A DNA stretch of 64,000 bases, taken from the NCBI RefSeq assembly GCF_047946665.1, contig NZ_CP172312.1, positions 2,914,001-2,978,000 of the forward strand, written 5' to 3'. A model generated the notes under the pieces. It saw nothing but the letters and a program-made list of their open reading frames with translations, searched no databases and had not been told where the DNA came from. Positions 26,769 through 35,537 of this stretch are shown one piece after another. The translations under genes were made by a program, and so were the position numbers. The first letter of the stretch is position 1. The number at the start of each line of letters is the position of its first letter. Source of the stretch: Allohahella sp002354735 (GTDB taxonomy: Bacteria > Pseudomonadota > Gammaproteobacteria > Pseudomonadales > Oleiphilaceae).

Positions 26769-27415
26769 TGGCTGTGGCGGCGCGTAAGCTGCGCCTGTAT
26801 CTGACCCTCGGCCAGCGCCTGTTCAGAGATAGTCTGCTGTTTCACCTGCTGCTTCAGGACGATATTGACCTGGTTGGTGAGTCGGACTCCGGCGCTGACA
26901 CGCTGCAGCGACTGGCTGCGGCCGCACCCGGGGTGCTGGTCATCGAAGAAAACCTGCGCGACAACGATGGTCTGACTATCGCTGAACATGCGCTCAATCT
27001 GAGCCCTACCCTGTCCATCCTGCTGATAGCCGAGACTCAGGTTAGTCCAGGCCGCCTGGCGATCTATCTCGACGCCGGCATCAAGGCGGTAGTATCCAAA
27101 CAGCAGGCGATGCAGGACCTGCTCAAGACGCTCTATTACATTCGTAATGGCCAGGTCTATGTTGGCAGTTGGCAGCGAACGGACTCCGAAGAGTCAGGTG
27201 CGGCCAGAGCTTTCGATGCGCTGTCAGGTCGTGAGCGTGAAGTAGCCCAGCTCATAGCCAGTCGCGTCTGCATCAAAGAGATTGCCGACCAGCTTGGCGT
27301 ATCCTGCAAGACTGTCCACTCCTACAAGGACCGCATATTTGCAAAGCTGGGCTTCGAGCGCATGCCCGAACTGATTCTTTTCATGAAGCGCTACCACAAC
27401 GGAGCCGTACCATGA
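26768..27415 (+). CDS. LuxR/NarL-type regulator with degenerate receiver domain
   Basis: The 215-residue protein is coupled to the gene before it (TAATG) and overlaps the kinase gene after it (ATGA). The C-terminal domain (about 150-212) is a LuxR helix-turn-helix: LSGREREVAQLIASRVCIKE, then GVSCKTVHSYKDRIFAKLG. The N-terminal receiver-like domain lacks the acidic pair (LRLYLTLGQRLF where DD is usual), and the acceptor Asp position is Glu60 (VLVIEEN). It is therefore unlikely to be phosphorylated normally and may be constitutive or controlled by protein contact. It is the best candidate to bind the palindrome at 25213. Confidence 0.88.
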   Translation: MAVAARKLRLYLTLGQRLFRDSLLFHLLLQDDIDLVGESDSGADTLQRLAAAAPGVLVIEENLRDNDGLTIAEHALNLSPTLSILLIAETQVSPGRLAIYLDAGIKAVVSKQQAMQDLLKTLYYIRNGQVYVGSWQRTDSEESGAARAFDALSGREREVAQLIASRVCIKEIADQLGVSCKTVHSYKDRIFAKLGFERMPELILFMKRYHNGAVP

Positions 27416-28776
27416 GTCTTCTGTCAGGGATGGCGCAGATCCGCCAGTTGTCCGCAGACCGCCAGCACCGCTTCGAACGCTTCTACAGTTTTCAGACGCG
27501 CTTTCGAATTCTCCCCCTGTTTGCTGATGTTTCGCTGCTGCTGACGATAGTTGGCACACTGCTATTCCTGCTGGCAATCTGGCTGGATCCAGCAGCACCG
27601 GCTGTGACAGCCATGCACCTGTTCTACACAGGCGTACTGGTCGCGCTGTTAGGCGCTCATAGCCTGAAACCTGTGCGGCGTGCTTCTCCTTTGATTGTCT
27701 ACCTGGTGTTCCTTCACATAGCCGTTTTCGGCTATCTGTCTTACATCAAGTCCGGCGCGGCGCTGGCACCAATCGTTGGGCTGTATTTCTTCATCAGCAC
27801 CGTTGGCATCATTACCTTATCGATGAAGCACACCTTCATCATATTGCTGATCAACCTTTGCATGTTGACGGTCTCCACGACACTGGCTGTCCCCGAAGCT
27901 GAACTCAGTTCGACGCTATTCGGGATTCTGTTCAATTGGCTGGTACTCATGTGCATCGTAGGCGCGCCACTGTCGGCCTTCTTCTTTCGCCGGTTTCTAC
28001 GCGACATGCTCGCGCTGCAATTCCTGCTCAAGGATCGCAACCGGATGCTTTCGAGAACCCTTCAAACGCTGCAGCTCACTGAAGACCGCCTGGCCCAGGA
28101 GCAGAAGCATCAGGCCTTGAGCCTGATGGCAAAGGGTCTGTTGCACGAGATCATGAACCCGCTCAACTGCGCCAGCCAGGCAGTCGACTTTGCGACCGCC
28201 GTCAGTACAGACCCAGCGGTGACCGAGGCTTTGGGAGATGCCTCACTGCACCAGAAGCGCATTGCCGATATCGTGTCTGACCTGATCGATTTCTCACGCC
28301 CTGCGCAGGAAAATCACCTGGAACAGACTGAGCTGCGGCCGCTGACAGAAACTGCGCTACGCTTTTGCCAGTCGCAGCTCCGCGATATCGATGTCAAAGT
28401 AATGATACCGGTCGGAACGTCTATCGCCTGTCATCCCTCGGCGCTGATGCAGGTGTTCGTGAATCTGCTTATGAATGCCGCCTCTGCCGTCAGACAGAAC
28501 CAGCGTCAAGTGCAGGGGCGCATCGAAATCAGTACCTTTCACAAGGGCGACTGCCTGGCAATATCGATTAGAGACAACGGCCGTGGCATCCCCCCGGCCG
28601 ACATCAAGCGGCTGACGGACCCGTTCTACTCCACCAGTGATGCGCCGGAAAACCTGGGACTTGGCCTCAGCATCTGTCAGACCATCATGCGCCATCATCG
28701 TGGTCGAATGGACATTCGGAGTGAACCAGGGGCTTGGACGGAGATCACCCTCTTCCTGCCACTGAATACGCGATAG
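27412..28776 (+). CDS. Membrane sensor histidine kinase
   Basis: The 454-residue protein has about six N-terminal membrane helices (residues about 35-205) with little periplasmic loop, then a dimerisation domain with GLLHEIMNPLN (phospho-acceptor His245) and a HATPase domain with N-box VNLLMNAAS, G1 IRDNGRGIP and G2 NLGLGLSICQ. All kinase boxes are intact. Membrane-embedded sensors of this type often sense membrane or redox state. The cognate phospho-acceptor is most likely Asp199 of the regulator at 25290, since the LuxR partner lacks its Asp. Confidence 0.9.
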   Translation: MSLLSGMAQIRQLSADRQHRFERFYSFQTRFRILPLFADVSLLLTIVGTLLFLLAIWLDPAAPAVTAMHLFYTGVLVALLGAHSLKPVRRASPLIVYLVFLHIAVFGYLSYIKSGAALAPIVGLYFFISTVGIITLSMKHTFIILLINLCMLTVSTTLAVPEAELSSTLFGILFNWLVLMCIVGAPLSAFFFRRFLRDMLALQFLLKDRNRMLSRTLQTLQLTEDRLAQEQKHQALSLMAKGLLHEIMNPLNCASQAVDFATAVSTDPAVTEALGDASLHQKRIADIVSDLIDFSRPAQENHLEQTELRPLTETALRFCQSQLRDIDVKVMIPVGTSIACHPSALMQVFVNLLMNAASAVRQNQRQVQGRIEISTFHKGDCLAISIRDNGRGIPPADIKRLTDPFYSTSDAPENLGLGLSICQTIMRHHRGRMDIRSEPGAWTEITLFLPLNTR

Positions 28777-28783
28777 GCATCGA

Positions 28784-29917
28784 CTAGAACAGAAACAGCG
28801 TTCGCAGCGTGAATGCTTCGCCACTTTCTTCAGGCGTTAGCGTTGAACCACTGATTTGTGGCAGCAACCAGTTGAGCCTAAGCTGGACATGCTCCCCCAG
28901 GTAGTAATTCAAGCCCAACAAGCCGACCGAAGCCTCTGCGCCGAGTCCCTTGTCGCGAAGATCTACAGCACTGTAGCGGGCCACCACTTCCACAGCACCG
29001 AATCCGGCCGCGGGCTTCACGCGATCAAGCTCTCCGCGGCTATAGCCACGATGGTCGTCGGTCACAAAAAATGCAGCCTGAACATAGGCTCCATTGAAGC
29101 GCCAATGCTCGCCGTTCGACCGGGTCACGTCCTCTGCAATAGCCTCTGAAGTGAGGGACAGGCGCCCCGAGATCCACGCCGCTTCGATCCCCAGCAAGAT
29201 GCTATCGCTGGCCTCCATACGCACGCTGCGAATGATAGTCTCGGCGCTGAATACTTCGCCCCGCTCCCTGACCTGGAACTGCGCATCGGCGAGATCACGC
29301 CACGAAGCAGCCAGCCCCAGATGCAGCACCCTTTGCTCGCCACGCATTGGCGCCATCGTTAATCGACCAGTGACCGCACGAGTCGATTCACCTTCGGGTT
29401 TCCTGGTGAAGAGCCCCAAGGCCCATGTCCAACGTTTGCGGTACTGGCCCACCAGCAAGCCCTCGGAGCGACCAGGCGCAAAAGCCGACGTCGCCAGCGA
29501 ACGCTCACTGGTCGCTACGCTGCCATAGCTGGCCAGTCGTTCCAGACCAAAAGGTTCCTTGAAGCGCCCAAGCCTGGTCGTGAACCGCCCCACACCTCGA
29601 TATTGCAGGTAAGCATCGCCAATATCGGCTTCTTCTTCGCCGCGTCTGACCTCATAGTTACCGTCAATCTCTGCCGCCCAGCCGGTGCCCCACTTTGCCT
29701 CGAGTTCGAGCTTCGCACTGCGCAGCACCACTCGCGTCGTCCTTGGATCACTATCGCGGCTGTAGAACCCGTCGAAGTGATCAATCCCTGCCGCCACATA
29801 CCCGCTGAAGTCAAATTGAGGCGTCGCAGCGACTGGCTGTGCTGCGACCATCAAAGCGAGTGAAAGCGCCAGCGGTGCGCTGCCAAGTAATCCTGCCTGC
29901 ACCAGCTCAACGGTCAT
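28784..29917 (-). CDS. Porin, OprO/OprP-like outer-membrane beta-barrel
   Basis: ATG 29917 gives a 377-residue protein with a signal peptide (APLALSLALMVAAQPVAA). Alternating beta strands follow, with the family-typical TRVVLRSAKLELEAKWG and LGRFKEPFGLERL, and it ends in an aromatic residue (TLFLF), as outer-membrane barrels do. The family is related to phosphate-selective porins. The gene overlaps DUF4956 by 11 bp and is last in an operon with the VTC-domain (polyphosphate-polymerase-like) and CotH proteins, so an anion or phosphate role is a reasonable inference. Confidence 0.85.
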   Translation of the reverse strand: MTVELVQAGLLGSAPLALSLALMVAAQPVAATPQFDFSGYVAAGIDHFDGFYSRDSDPRTTRVVLRSAKLELEAKWGTGWAAEIDGNYEVRRGEEEADIGDAYLQYRGVGRFTTRLGRFKEPFGLERLASYGSVATSERSLATSAFAPGRSEGLLVGQYRKRWTWALGLFTRKPEGESTRAVTGRLTMAPMRGEQRVLHLGLAASWRDLADAQFQVRERGEVFSAETIIRSVRMEASDSILLGIEAAWISGRLSLTSEAIAEDVTRSNGEHWRFNGAYVQAAFFVTDDHRGYSRGELDRVKPAAGFGAVEVVARYSAVDLRDKGLGAEASVGLLGLNYYLGEHVQLRLNWLLPQISGSTLTPEESGEAFTLRTLFLF

Positions 29918-30491
29918 GTTTCGAGGCCAGCCGATAATGCATACGGAGCATGGCGGTATCACGTAGATAGCTGATAGAAAGCACGTCGACACGAAACACA
30001 TCCAGACCAGTTCGCTGCCGCAAATCGTCAATCAGCGCAGCCTGCTGTTGCACATGCACATTCTCGATCTTCTCGTATTCAACATCCTTTTCACCGTGCC
30101 GAGGCAGTAGCAGCCGTGTTTCCAGCAACACTGCGAGGAGTATCATCAACAGGTTCAGACCGATCAATTCGATATGCTGCATCGATCCGACCGCCGCAAG
30201 CAGCGCCATTGCGATCACCAGAAACAGATAGGTCATCTCCTTGATGCCCAGCGCCTCGGTGCGGTAGCGGAGCATCGAGAACACAGCAAACAAGCCGAAG
30301 GCGAAGCCCATGCTCACGGAAGCCGAATGCAGTAGAGCGGTCACCAGGAAAACGCCGACCCCGAAAAGGGTAAACGAGGCGGCGTTGTCCCGATGACGGG
30401 ACACGGTGTAGTAGCAGCGGATCAGAACGAAAACGGAGAGCGTGTTGATGATGAGTCGCGTCAGAAAATGATGATCAATTGCAGAGTCCAT
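29907..30491 (-). CDS. DUF4956 membrane protein
   Basis: The 194-residue protein has four membrane helices (for example FTLFGVGVFLVTALLHSASV and LIGLNLLMILLAVLLETRLL) and the conserved FGLFAVFSMLRYRTEALGIK between them. A cytoplasmic C-terminal domain of about 60 residues follows. DUF4956 genes are often found beside VTC-domain genes, as here, where it overlaps the VTC gene by 17 bp. It may be the membrane partner of the VTC enzyme. No activity is known to me. Confidence 0.88.
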   Translation of the reverse strand: MDSAIDHHFLTRLIINTLSVFVLIRCYYTVSRHRDNAASFTLFGVGVFLVTALLHSASVSMGFAFGLFAVFSMLRYRTEALGIKEMTYLFLVIAMALLAAVGSMQHIELIGLNLLMILLAVLLETRLLLPRHGEKDVEYEKIENVHVQQQAALIDDLRQRTGLDVFRVDVLSISYLRDTAMLRMHYRLASKHDR

Positions 30492-31236
30492 GAATGGCCC
30501 TCAAAACAGGTTTGAATTGATTCGTCTTGAGCTCAGTGCCAAATAGCAGGCTACTGCCAACGCAGTATTTGCTGAACGGTACGGCGCGACAGCCCATTTC
30601 GAGTAAACGCTCGTGCATGGGCGAGTGAGCCGCTTGACGATCGGATTTGATTTCCACTATGGCAAGTCCCGGCAGCGCAACCGATCGGCGCCGATCAGGC
30701 GAATGGAAGGCCAGGCCGGTATCGACCGTGATTCGTTCACTGCCAGCGGGATTGATAAGCGTCGCTCTTTGATATTGAACAAAAAGAGCCGGCTGCATCC
30801 GTGCGGCCGGCAAAGCTGGTTGCCCCTTCAGAAATGTTGCGATGGTGCTGGCGGGTGAGGCTTCGGCTGACAGCAGCGTACGCGCCTTGACGGTCCGCAG
30901 CCGGTTGGTTTTCTGCTTTATTTCCAGAAACGTGATCCGGCTCTGACGGTAGTGCCTGAGCCGGACCTTGAACCGATTGAGCTTGCCGTTGTGGTGATCC
31001 AGGAACAGGCGCCGTTCAGGCGTGTCGAAATACAGGGTGTCGTAGTCGAACGTGCGTCGCCCGTCCAAGTCCAATGTCGTCAACTCTTGTCGAAGCCCGG
31101 TCAGGCAGCTCTCGAGCAGCGCCAACGGAACCAGGAACTTGATATCGACCCGGTCCATCAGGACTACCCTGCCCTGCTCACTCAACGAATGCCCGCAGAA
31201 GCCATTCAGGGTTCCAGAGATGATGGCCATGTTCAC
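30475..31236 (-). CDS. VTC-domain protein (polyphosphate polymerase-like)
   Basis: The 253-residue protein has the VTC/triphosphate-tunnel pattern: RVDIKFLVP at the front, YDTLYFDTP, KVRLRHYRQS, FLEIKQKTN and a C-terminal LAIVEIKSDRQ followed by a Lys in FSKYCVG. The alternating basic and acidic strands form a tunnel that binds nucleotides and polyphosphate in yeast Vtc4. It is cytoplasmic. The start is GTG 31236, overlapping the CotH stop (GTGA), with ATG 31230 as alternative. It sits between CotH and DUF4956 genes in one operon. Confidence 0.88.
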   Translation of the reverse strand: MNMAIISGTLNGFCGHSLSEQGRVVLMDRVDIKFLVPLALLESCLTGLRQELTTLDLDGRRTFDYDTLYFDTPERRLFLDHHNGKLNRFKVRLRHYRQSRITFLEIKQKTNRLRTVKARTLLSAEASPASTIATFLKGQPALPAARMQPALFVQYQRATLINPAGSERITVDTGLAFHSPDRRRSVALPGLAIVEIKSDRQAAHSPMHERLLEMGCRAVPFSKYCVGSSLLFGTELKTNQFKPVLRAIHGLCN

Positions 31237-33008
31237 AGTGCATCAGGTCCATATTCGAGACTGGCGTTGAACGAAAGTTCTACATCGCCGGCCTTAGCTC
31301 CAGTACCCACGCGGGTCAGGGTGAAACTGCCACCTGAAGCCAGTGCGAGGGTCCGGACCTGACCCGGCAGGCTCATGTCAACTTCGAATAACAGGGCAGT
31401 GGTCGCAAAGCCATGAAGCTGATGCGTACCAGGTACATAGTCTGAGGCCTCGATGAACACCTGCAGCACGTACGGTTTGAAGCCCTCCGCTGCATCCACG
31501 CCGATCATCAGTAGACTCACGACCTCAGGTGAAGTTTCGGTGTCTACCGAATGCAACAGACTGTCTACCTCGAAGGCCGCAAAGGTCAGGCTCGCATTCA
31601 CCTTTCGGCCATCTGGTCGCATGAAACTGAAAGCGCCCTGATCAACACCACCCGATGCCGAGACACTACCGGTAAGCGCGGTAGTGAAAGGTTCGGAGCA
31701 GTCTGGGGCCACATTTTCGATAGGAAAGGCAGCAGCCGAGTGAACATCTGCGAGGGCCTGCTCAATAGCCACTCTACGCGACGGCCTCGCTGTGCTGCCC
31801 GATGACAAGCCAGTGATGAAGCTCTTCAAACTGGAGACTGCAGGTTCAGAAGTACCCGTCAGTTGACGAATGTTCTCAAGCGACTGCAGCAGCTCTTCTT
31901 CCTTCCACTGGGCAGCCAAGAGCTGGTTGAGCTCTGCTTCGTAACGTGCGCGATAATCTGGTATATCGAAGAGCCGTTTGGCCAGCGAAAAGTTCCGATA
32001 CAACACGCCGGTTCCGGGCTTGAGAGGGTGCTCACCGCGAAAGGCGGTGTCGGCGCCCCAGGGAATGAAATGGAACAGACCGTCGGCAGGATTCCGATAA
32101 ATATGAAAGTTATTGGCGTTGCCTGAAGCGGAATCCCAGGCACCGAGCAGGGTCTCGATGGCCCAGAAGCGGATGAACTGATCGATATTCACCAGCTGCG
32201 GCAACACGTTCATCAGCTGATCGTCCGGCAAGGCCAAGGCATCGCTCACAGCCTGCAGATCGCTGCGATCATTCGCCTTTTCGTTCGTCTTTTTCTCGAA
32301 GCGCCGGCTTAGCCACTGGCCGAAATCTGCGGTCTGCGCTTCGTAGAGATTGCCCTCATCATCGCCAAAGGCGGCTTCGAGGAAAGGCTTCTTGATGGGC
32401 TCGACATTGGTAAAGATCCCGAGTAGCTGGCCATTCACACTAACGCGGGCATAGTTACAGCGGGGTGCTGCAACGCCAGCCTTACGGAAGATATCGAAGG
32501 CCATACATTGTCGGGCGTTGGATGGATCCTGACGGTTATTATTGAGCGTGAGCCCGGTCTGGCTCTGGTAGGTTCTGCCATCCCACTTTTTGTTGAAATC
32601 AAGCTTCAGTGAGGGACGACTGGGGCTAAGCGAACCCATATAGCCCTTTTTCCGAACAACAACCTCTTCCATACGCTCGCCATCTATCGTGACGCTGGCG
32701 GTGTATTCTGTGTATTCGTAATCCGTCAGACATTCGCGAGCGGTGCTGGCCAGCGACCGCCCTTCTGCTTTCAGTGCTTCGAATTCTTCTGCATCCATCG
32801 ACACAGCAATTTCGAGCACCCGGTTGGGCTGGAACACATCGCCTTCACCGCCCAGATTCACAGGCTCTCTTGGTGCGTCGAAGCGTGAAGGCTTTGTCTG
32901 GTCCGAACTCTTGCCGCCGCAGCCGGCGAGTGCAGTGATGACGCACATTGCGCTTACTATCTGCCTAACGACCAACGCCGAAAAATGCACCCTCATAGAT
33001 GTTTTCAC
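31233..33008 (-). CDS. CotH-family kinase-like lipoprotein
   Basis: The 591-residue protein starts at GTG 33008 with a lipoprotein signal ending ITALAGCGG (lipobox Leu-Ala-Gly-Cys). The body matches the CotH kinase fold: VVVRKKGYMGSLSPSRPSLK, NYARVSVNGQLLGIFTNVEP, and IPWGADTAFRGE. Spore-coat CotH phosphorylates proteins with an atypical kinase fold; the exported bacterial homologues have no proven substrate. It is first in the operon with VTC, DUF4956 and porin. A candidate small RNA (33110-33191) lies just upstream on the same strand. Confidence 0.88.
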   Translation of the reverse strand: MKTSMRVHFSALVVRQIVSAMCVITALAGCGGKSSDQTKPSRFDAPREPVNLGGEGDVFQPNRVLEIAVSMDAEEFEALKAEGRSLASTARECLTDYEYTEYTASVTIDGERMEEVVVRKKGYMGSLSPSRPSLKLDFNKKWDGRTYQSQTGLTLNNNRQDPSNARQCMAFDIFRKAGVAAPRCNYARVSVNGQLLGIFTNVEPIKKPFLEAAFGDDEGNLYEAQTADFGQWLSRRFEKKTNEKANDRSDLQAVSDALALPDDQLMNVLPQLVNIDQFIRFWAIETLLGAWDSASGNANNFHIYRNPADGLFHFIPWGADTAFRGEHPLKPGTGVLYRNFSLAKRLFDIPDYRARYEAELNQLLAAQWKEEELLQSLENIRQLTGTSEPAVSSLKSFITGLSSGSTARPSRRVAIEQALADVHSAAAFPIENVAPDCSEPFTTALTGSVSASGGVDQGAFSFMRPDGRKVNASLTFAAFEVDSLLHSVDTETSPEVVSLLMIGVDAAEGFKPYVLQVFIEASDYVPGTHQLHGFATTALLFEVDMSLPGQVRTLALASGGSFTLTRVGTGAKAGDVELSFNASLEYGPDAL

Positions 33009-33109
33009 GTGCCTGCCCCCATGACTACTGCTGAATTGGACCCGGGTTCGGAGCCATTGAGAGCAGTATCAGGATTGACCGCAGATGTGTCTGTAAGACG
33101 GGATTACGT

Positions 33110-33134
33110 AAAAAAGAAGGGCGATAAATCGCCC
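33110..33134 (-). terminator. Intrinsic terminator of candidate small RNA 1
   Basis: GGGCGATAAATCGCCC (33119-33134; self-complementary apart from its loop) is followed on the minus strand by TTCTTTTTT. This is a textbook rho-independent terminator for minus-strand transcription and is nearly identical to the one at 37420-37446. Confidence 0.75.
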
Positions 33135-33191
33135 AAATCTGGAGAGCCGCATGAAAATACGGATTTGTGAGCGAAGTCACAAATGACCGAT
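33110..33191 (-). ncRNA. Candidate small RNA, copy 1 (about 82 nt)
   Basis: Reading the minus strand, a sigma70-like promoter (33198-33226) is followed by about 80 nt and then an intrinsic terminator. The predicted RNA has an 8-bp hairpin (ATTTGTGA and its complement at 33163-33184). A homologous element with the same promoter and terminator but a diverged middle lies at 37421-37503. No long frame is present. It could instead be a 5' leader of the CotH gene starting 100 nt downstream. The paired conservation is direct observation; RNA function is inference. Confidence 0.55.
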
Positions 33192-33197
33192 ACACCT

Positions 33198-33226
33198 ACT
33201 CTACGCCGGCCTAGTCCATATGTCTT
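33198..33226 (-). promoter_or_regulatory. Sigma70-like promoter of candidate small RNA 1
   Basis: On the minus strand, AAGACA (33226-33221) and TAGAGT (33203-33198) are separated by exactly 17 bp. The same spacing, an identical -10 and a close -35 are found in copy 2. Similarity between the two copies extends upstream into an AGACTA-containing, T/A-rich stretch that may bind a regulator. Confidence 0.55.
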
Positions 33227-33340
33227 AGTCTAATTTTGTCTAAAGCAGCTGAGCCGGGAGCGCTCTCCCTTATATACCGGCAGCTTTGCAGCGAGGTCTA
33301 CCTGCACTGCCCGCTTCGACGGCCCATGCGGGAACCGGTA

Positions 33341-33374
33341 ATTTTTCGCAGCTTTTCATCAGCATTTTTCGCAG
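33341..33374 (+). repeat. 11-bp direct repeat, two copies, upstream of the CFI-box module
   Basis: ATTTTTCGCAG occurs at 33341-33351 and again at 33364-33374. The 23-bp offset is about two helical turns, which would place two bound proteins on the same DNA face. It lies 118-151 bp before the start of the three-gene module and may be its operator. Confidence 0.5.
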
Positions 33375-33491
33375 TTTGTTTTGCACGGCCTGGTTAGTCT
33401 GGTTAGCAGGGATACTCAGCTGGCCAGGTTACCGAATAGCCGACGCCAGAACCGAGTCGTCCCAGCTTTTCGATTCGCGGAGGACTACGAT

Positions 33492-34088
33492 ATGCCATCA
33501 ATTCAGGACGTCGCCGACCAGATCAATGCGCGGCTTGACCAGATTAACACCCACACCGAAAACACAGCCCAGAATACGGCGGACACACATGATGTTGCCA
33601 AGGACATCCGTAGTGAACTGCAGCAGGTCAACAACAGGCTCACGCAAATAGACCAGACATTGGATCATGGATTCGCCAATCTGTCGCAGGGCATATTTGC
33701 GTTGATACAGCTACAGATCGTGAGTATCCACCTGCTCGATCATCATCGTAAGCAGAACGATACGATCATCTGTGAGCTTGTAAACAACAATCAGCTGCTT
33801 TGCGACATTAAACGAAAACTCGCACATCAGCTACGGCTCGACCAGCAGACACTGACTTCGACGCTGAAGATCGAGGGCATCATGACACGGGTCCACTGCT
33901 GCGAGGCAGGTGATTATGATCGCGAACTGGAACTGAAGCAGCGGCTTGAGAAGTGCTGTCCACCAGAGCGCCAACCCGAAGAAAAATGTCCCGAACCATG
34001 CGGTCGCCCTGGATTTGACCCGCGGCAGCCTGAGGGCCTGGACTGGCGTCCTCTTCCTTCCCCTGTCGATCCTAAACCGGAGGGTTGA
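33492..34088 (+). CDS. Coiled-coil protein with Cys-rich tail, first gene of the CFI-box module
   Basis: ATG 33492 follows a strong GGAGGA. The 198-residue protein has no signal peptide. Residues about 1-60 are polar heptad-like (QDVADQINARLDQINTHTEN and repeats of NTHTENTAQNTADTHD type). A more hydrophobic helix follows (FANLSQGIFALIQLQIVSIH), then a Cys/Pro-rich tail with CC pairs (VHCCEAGD, KCCPPERQ, KCPEPCGRP) that could bind metal. I know no family for it. It is 3 bp from the next gene, with which it must be co-translated, so it is probably a structural or scaffolding partner of the metallopeptidase-like protein. Confidence 0.7.
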   Translation: MPSIQDVADQINARLDQINTHTENTAQNTADTHDVAKDIRSELQQVNNRLTQIDQTLDHGFANLSQGIFALIQLQIVSIHLLDHHRKQNDTIICELVNNNQLLCDIKRKLAHQLRLDQQTLTSTLKIEGIMTRVHCCEAGDYDRELELKQRLEKCCPPERQPEEKCPEPCGRPGFDPRQPEGLDWRPLPSPVDPKPEG

Positions 34089-34091
34089 GTC

Positions 34092-35537
34092 ATGGCCATG
34101 TTCATATTGGACAGCGCATCCGGCATTGGCTCAGATGATCTGGACCCACTGGCAGCATTCGTGGATCTGGGCATCATTGCCAATGACGATGGCATCGGAC
34201 TGAACGATCCTGCTGGCGGTATGCAGCAGGTCACTTACAACCAGACGGTCGCTGGCGCGCCCCAGGACCGGCTGGACACACTCGTCAACACCAACTTTTC
34301 ACCGGATTATGGCGGTGGAGCGCAGAACGTGGATATCGTCATCATCGCCGGATTGTCAGGATTCGTGCTCGATGATGGCACCTCGTTCGCGAACAATGGT
34401 ACGGCCTTGCCTCCAGCCGGAAGTGGTCTGCCTGGGGCATCACTGAACACCACTAACGATTGTCTGGTTATCTATGACACTCAACAGAATATCTGTGTGG
34501 CAAGGGATGGCACGGGCGGTACTATCGACCTTTCCATATCCAATCCAGTGGTGCTGTTTCATGAGTTCTCTCATGCTTTCCGCATCGTCAACAACAACCT
34601 GCTCGCACTTACTGCACAATGCAATCCTGCGTCACCGGAGGAAAATGCGGCGATTGTGGATGAGAATGTCCTGCGAAGTGATATCGCAAATCGATTGGGT
34701 GAAGCAGCTGAACTGCGGGATCCCAATATCCACTGTGGCCAGGTAGGCTGCAGCAGTGGGTGCTGCATCATCGCGACGCTAGCATCCAGATCCCTCAACT
34801 CAGTGCAGGTACAGTACCTGCGTCATATTCGAGACCATTTCGTCCGCAAGACCGAGGTCGGTTTCAGCTTCTTCGAGCAGTTCTTTCGAGACTATTACAG
34901 CTTCTCACCCCAGGTTTGTACGCTCATAGCAGGCCAGCCGAAGATTTCCGAGCAGCTGTTGACCGGCTACATCACACCGTTGCTGGACTTCTGGAAGTTA
35001 ATGATACTTCGGGCGAAACAGCCGATGGATGCACGGGCGCTGGGTCAGGCCTTCATCGATCAACATCCGGGTCACCGTGAGGCTCGAGCGCAACTGAGCG
35101 CTTTGCAGCGCACAGCCACTTATTGGCAACACGGCACGCGGCAGGGCGACGATGTACCTAAGGCACTGCTCGAACTACTTCAGCAGCGAGCGTGGCCGAG
35201 TGAGACCATCCAATGGACGCTGGTGGCGCCGGTACGCATCTATGCGACGCTGTTGGAGGCGGTAACTGACAATCGGGATGTAGAAGATCTGCCAGAGCGT
35301 GTGGGCAGCTTGTTCGAACGCTTGCTTGAGCAGTGGCTACCTGAACTGCCTCTCACGAGTGTGTGGGCATCACTGCCCGCGGATGAATTGCTCAAGGAAC
35401 TGGAGTTCTGCCACAGCGCGCTACTACAGACAGAGGCCAGTAAGCGCAGGCTGCATGAGAGACTACAGGCGCGTTTCAACAGTATTACTGCAATTGATAA
35501 GGTGTTCGGATCCCCTGCACCACTGGGAGGTGTGTGA
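34092..35537 (+). CDS. HExxH metallopeptidase-like protein with CFI-box domain
   Basis: The 481-residue protein has no export signal. Around residue 157 it has VVLFHEFSHAFRI, a HExxH zinc motif (His157, Glu158, His161). Thirty residues on it has DENVLRSDIANRLGEAAELR (from Asp190), resembling the E-N-x-x-R region that follows HExxH in M91-type effector peptidases. At Cys225 it has CIIATLASRS, then VQYLRHIRDHF and DYYSFSP, which match the CFI-box (CFIATAAYGS, R-x-x-RD, YY-x-xSP). The last 200 residues are helical. The metal-site and CFI-box calls come from remembered motifs. Function is unknown; a peptidase acting in the cytoplasm or delivered by a partner is inferred. Confidence 0.75.
   Translation: MAMFILDSASGIGSDDLDPLAAFVDLGIIANDDGIGLNDPAGGMQQVTYNQTVAGAPQDRLDTLVNTNFSPDYGGGAQNVDIVIIAGLSGFVLDDGTSFANNGTALPPAGSGLPGASLNTTNDCLVIYDTQQNICVARDGTGGTIDLSISNPVVLFHEFSHAFRIVNNNLLALTAQCNPASPEENAAIVDENVLRSDIANRLGEAAELRDPNIHCGQVGCSSGCCIIATLASRSLNSVQVQYLRHIRDHFVRKTEVGFSFFEQFFRDYYSFSPQVCTLIAGQPKISEQLLTGYITPLLDFWKLMILRAKQPMDARALGQAFIDQHPGHREARAQLSALQRTATYWQHGTRQGDDVPKALLELLQQRAWPSETIQWTLVAPVRIYATLLEAVTDNRDVEDLPERVGSLFERLLEQWLPELPLTSVWASLPADELLKELEFCHSALLQTEASKRRLHERLQARFNSITAIDKVFGSPAPLGGV

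Larger units (their letters stand above)
33009..33491. other. 483-bp divergent intergenic region
   Basis: This region separates the CotH gene from the CFI-box module. It contains the candidate small RNA and promoter (33110-33226) and an 11-bp direct repeat ATTTTTCGCAG at 33341-33351 and 33364-33374, whose starts are 23 bp apart. I see no protein-coding frame that I would support. Confidence 0.6.

Noticed and set aside
33145..33180. Short plus-strand frame starting MKIRIC inside small-RNA candidate 1
   Set aside because: Only 11 codons, no ribosome site, and no counterpart in copy 2.
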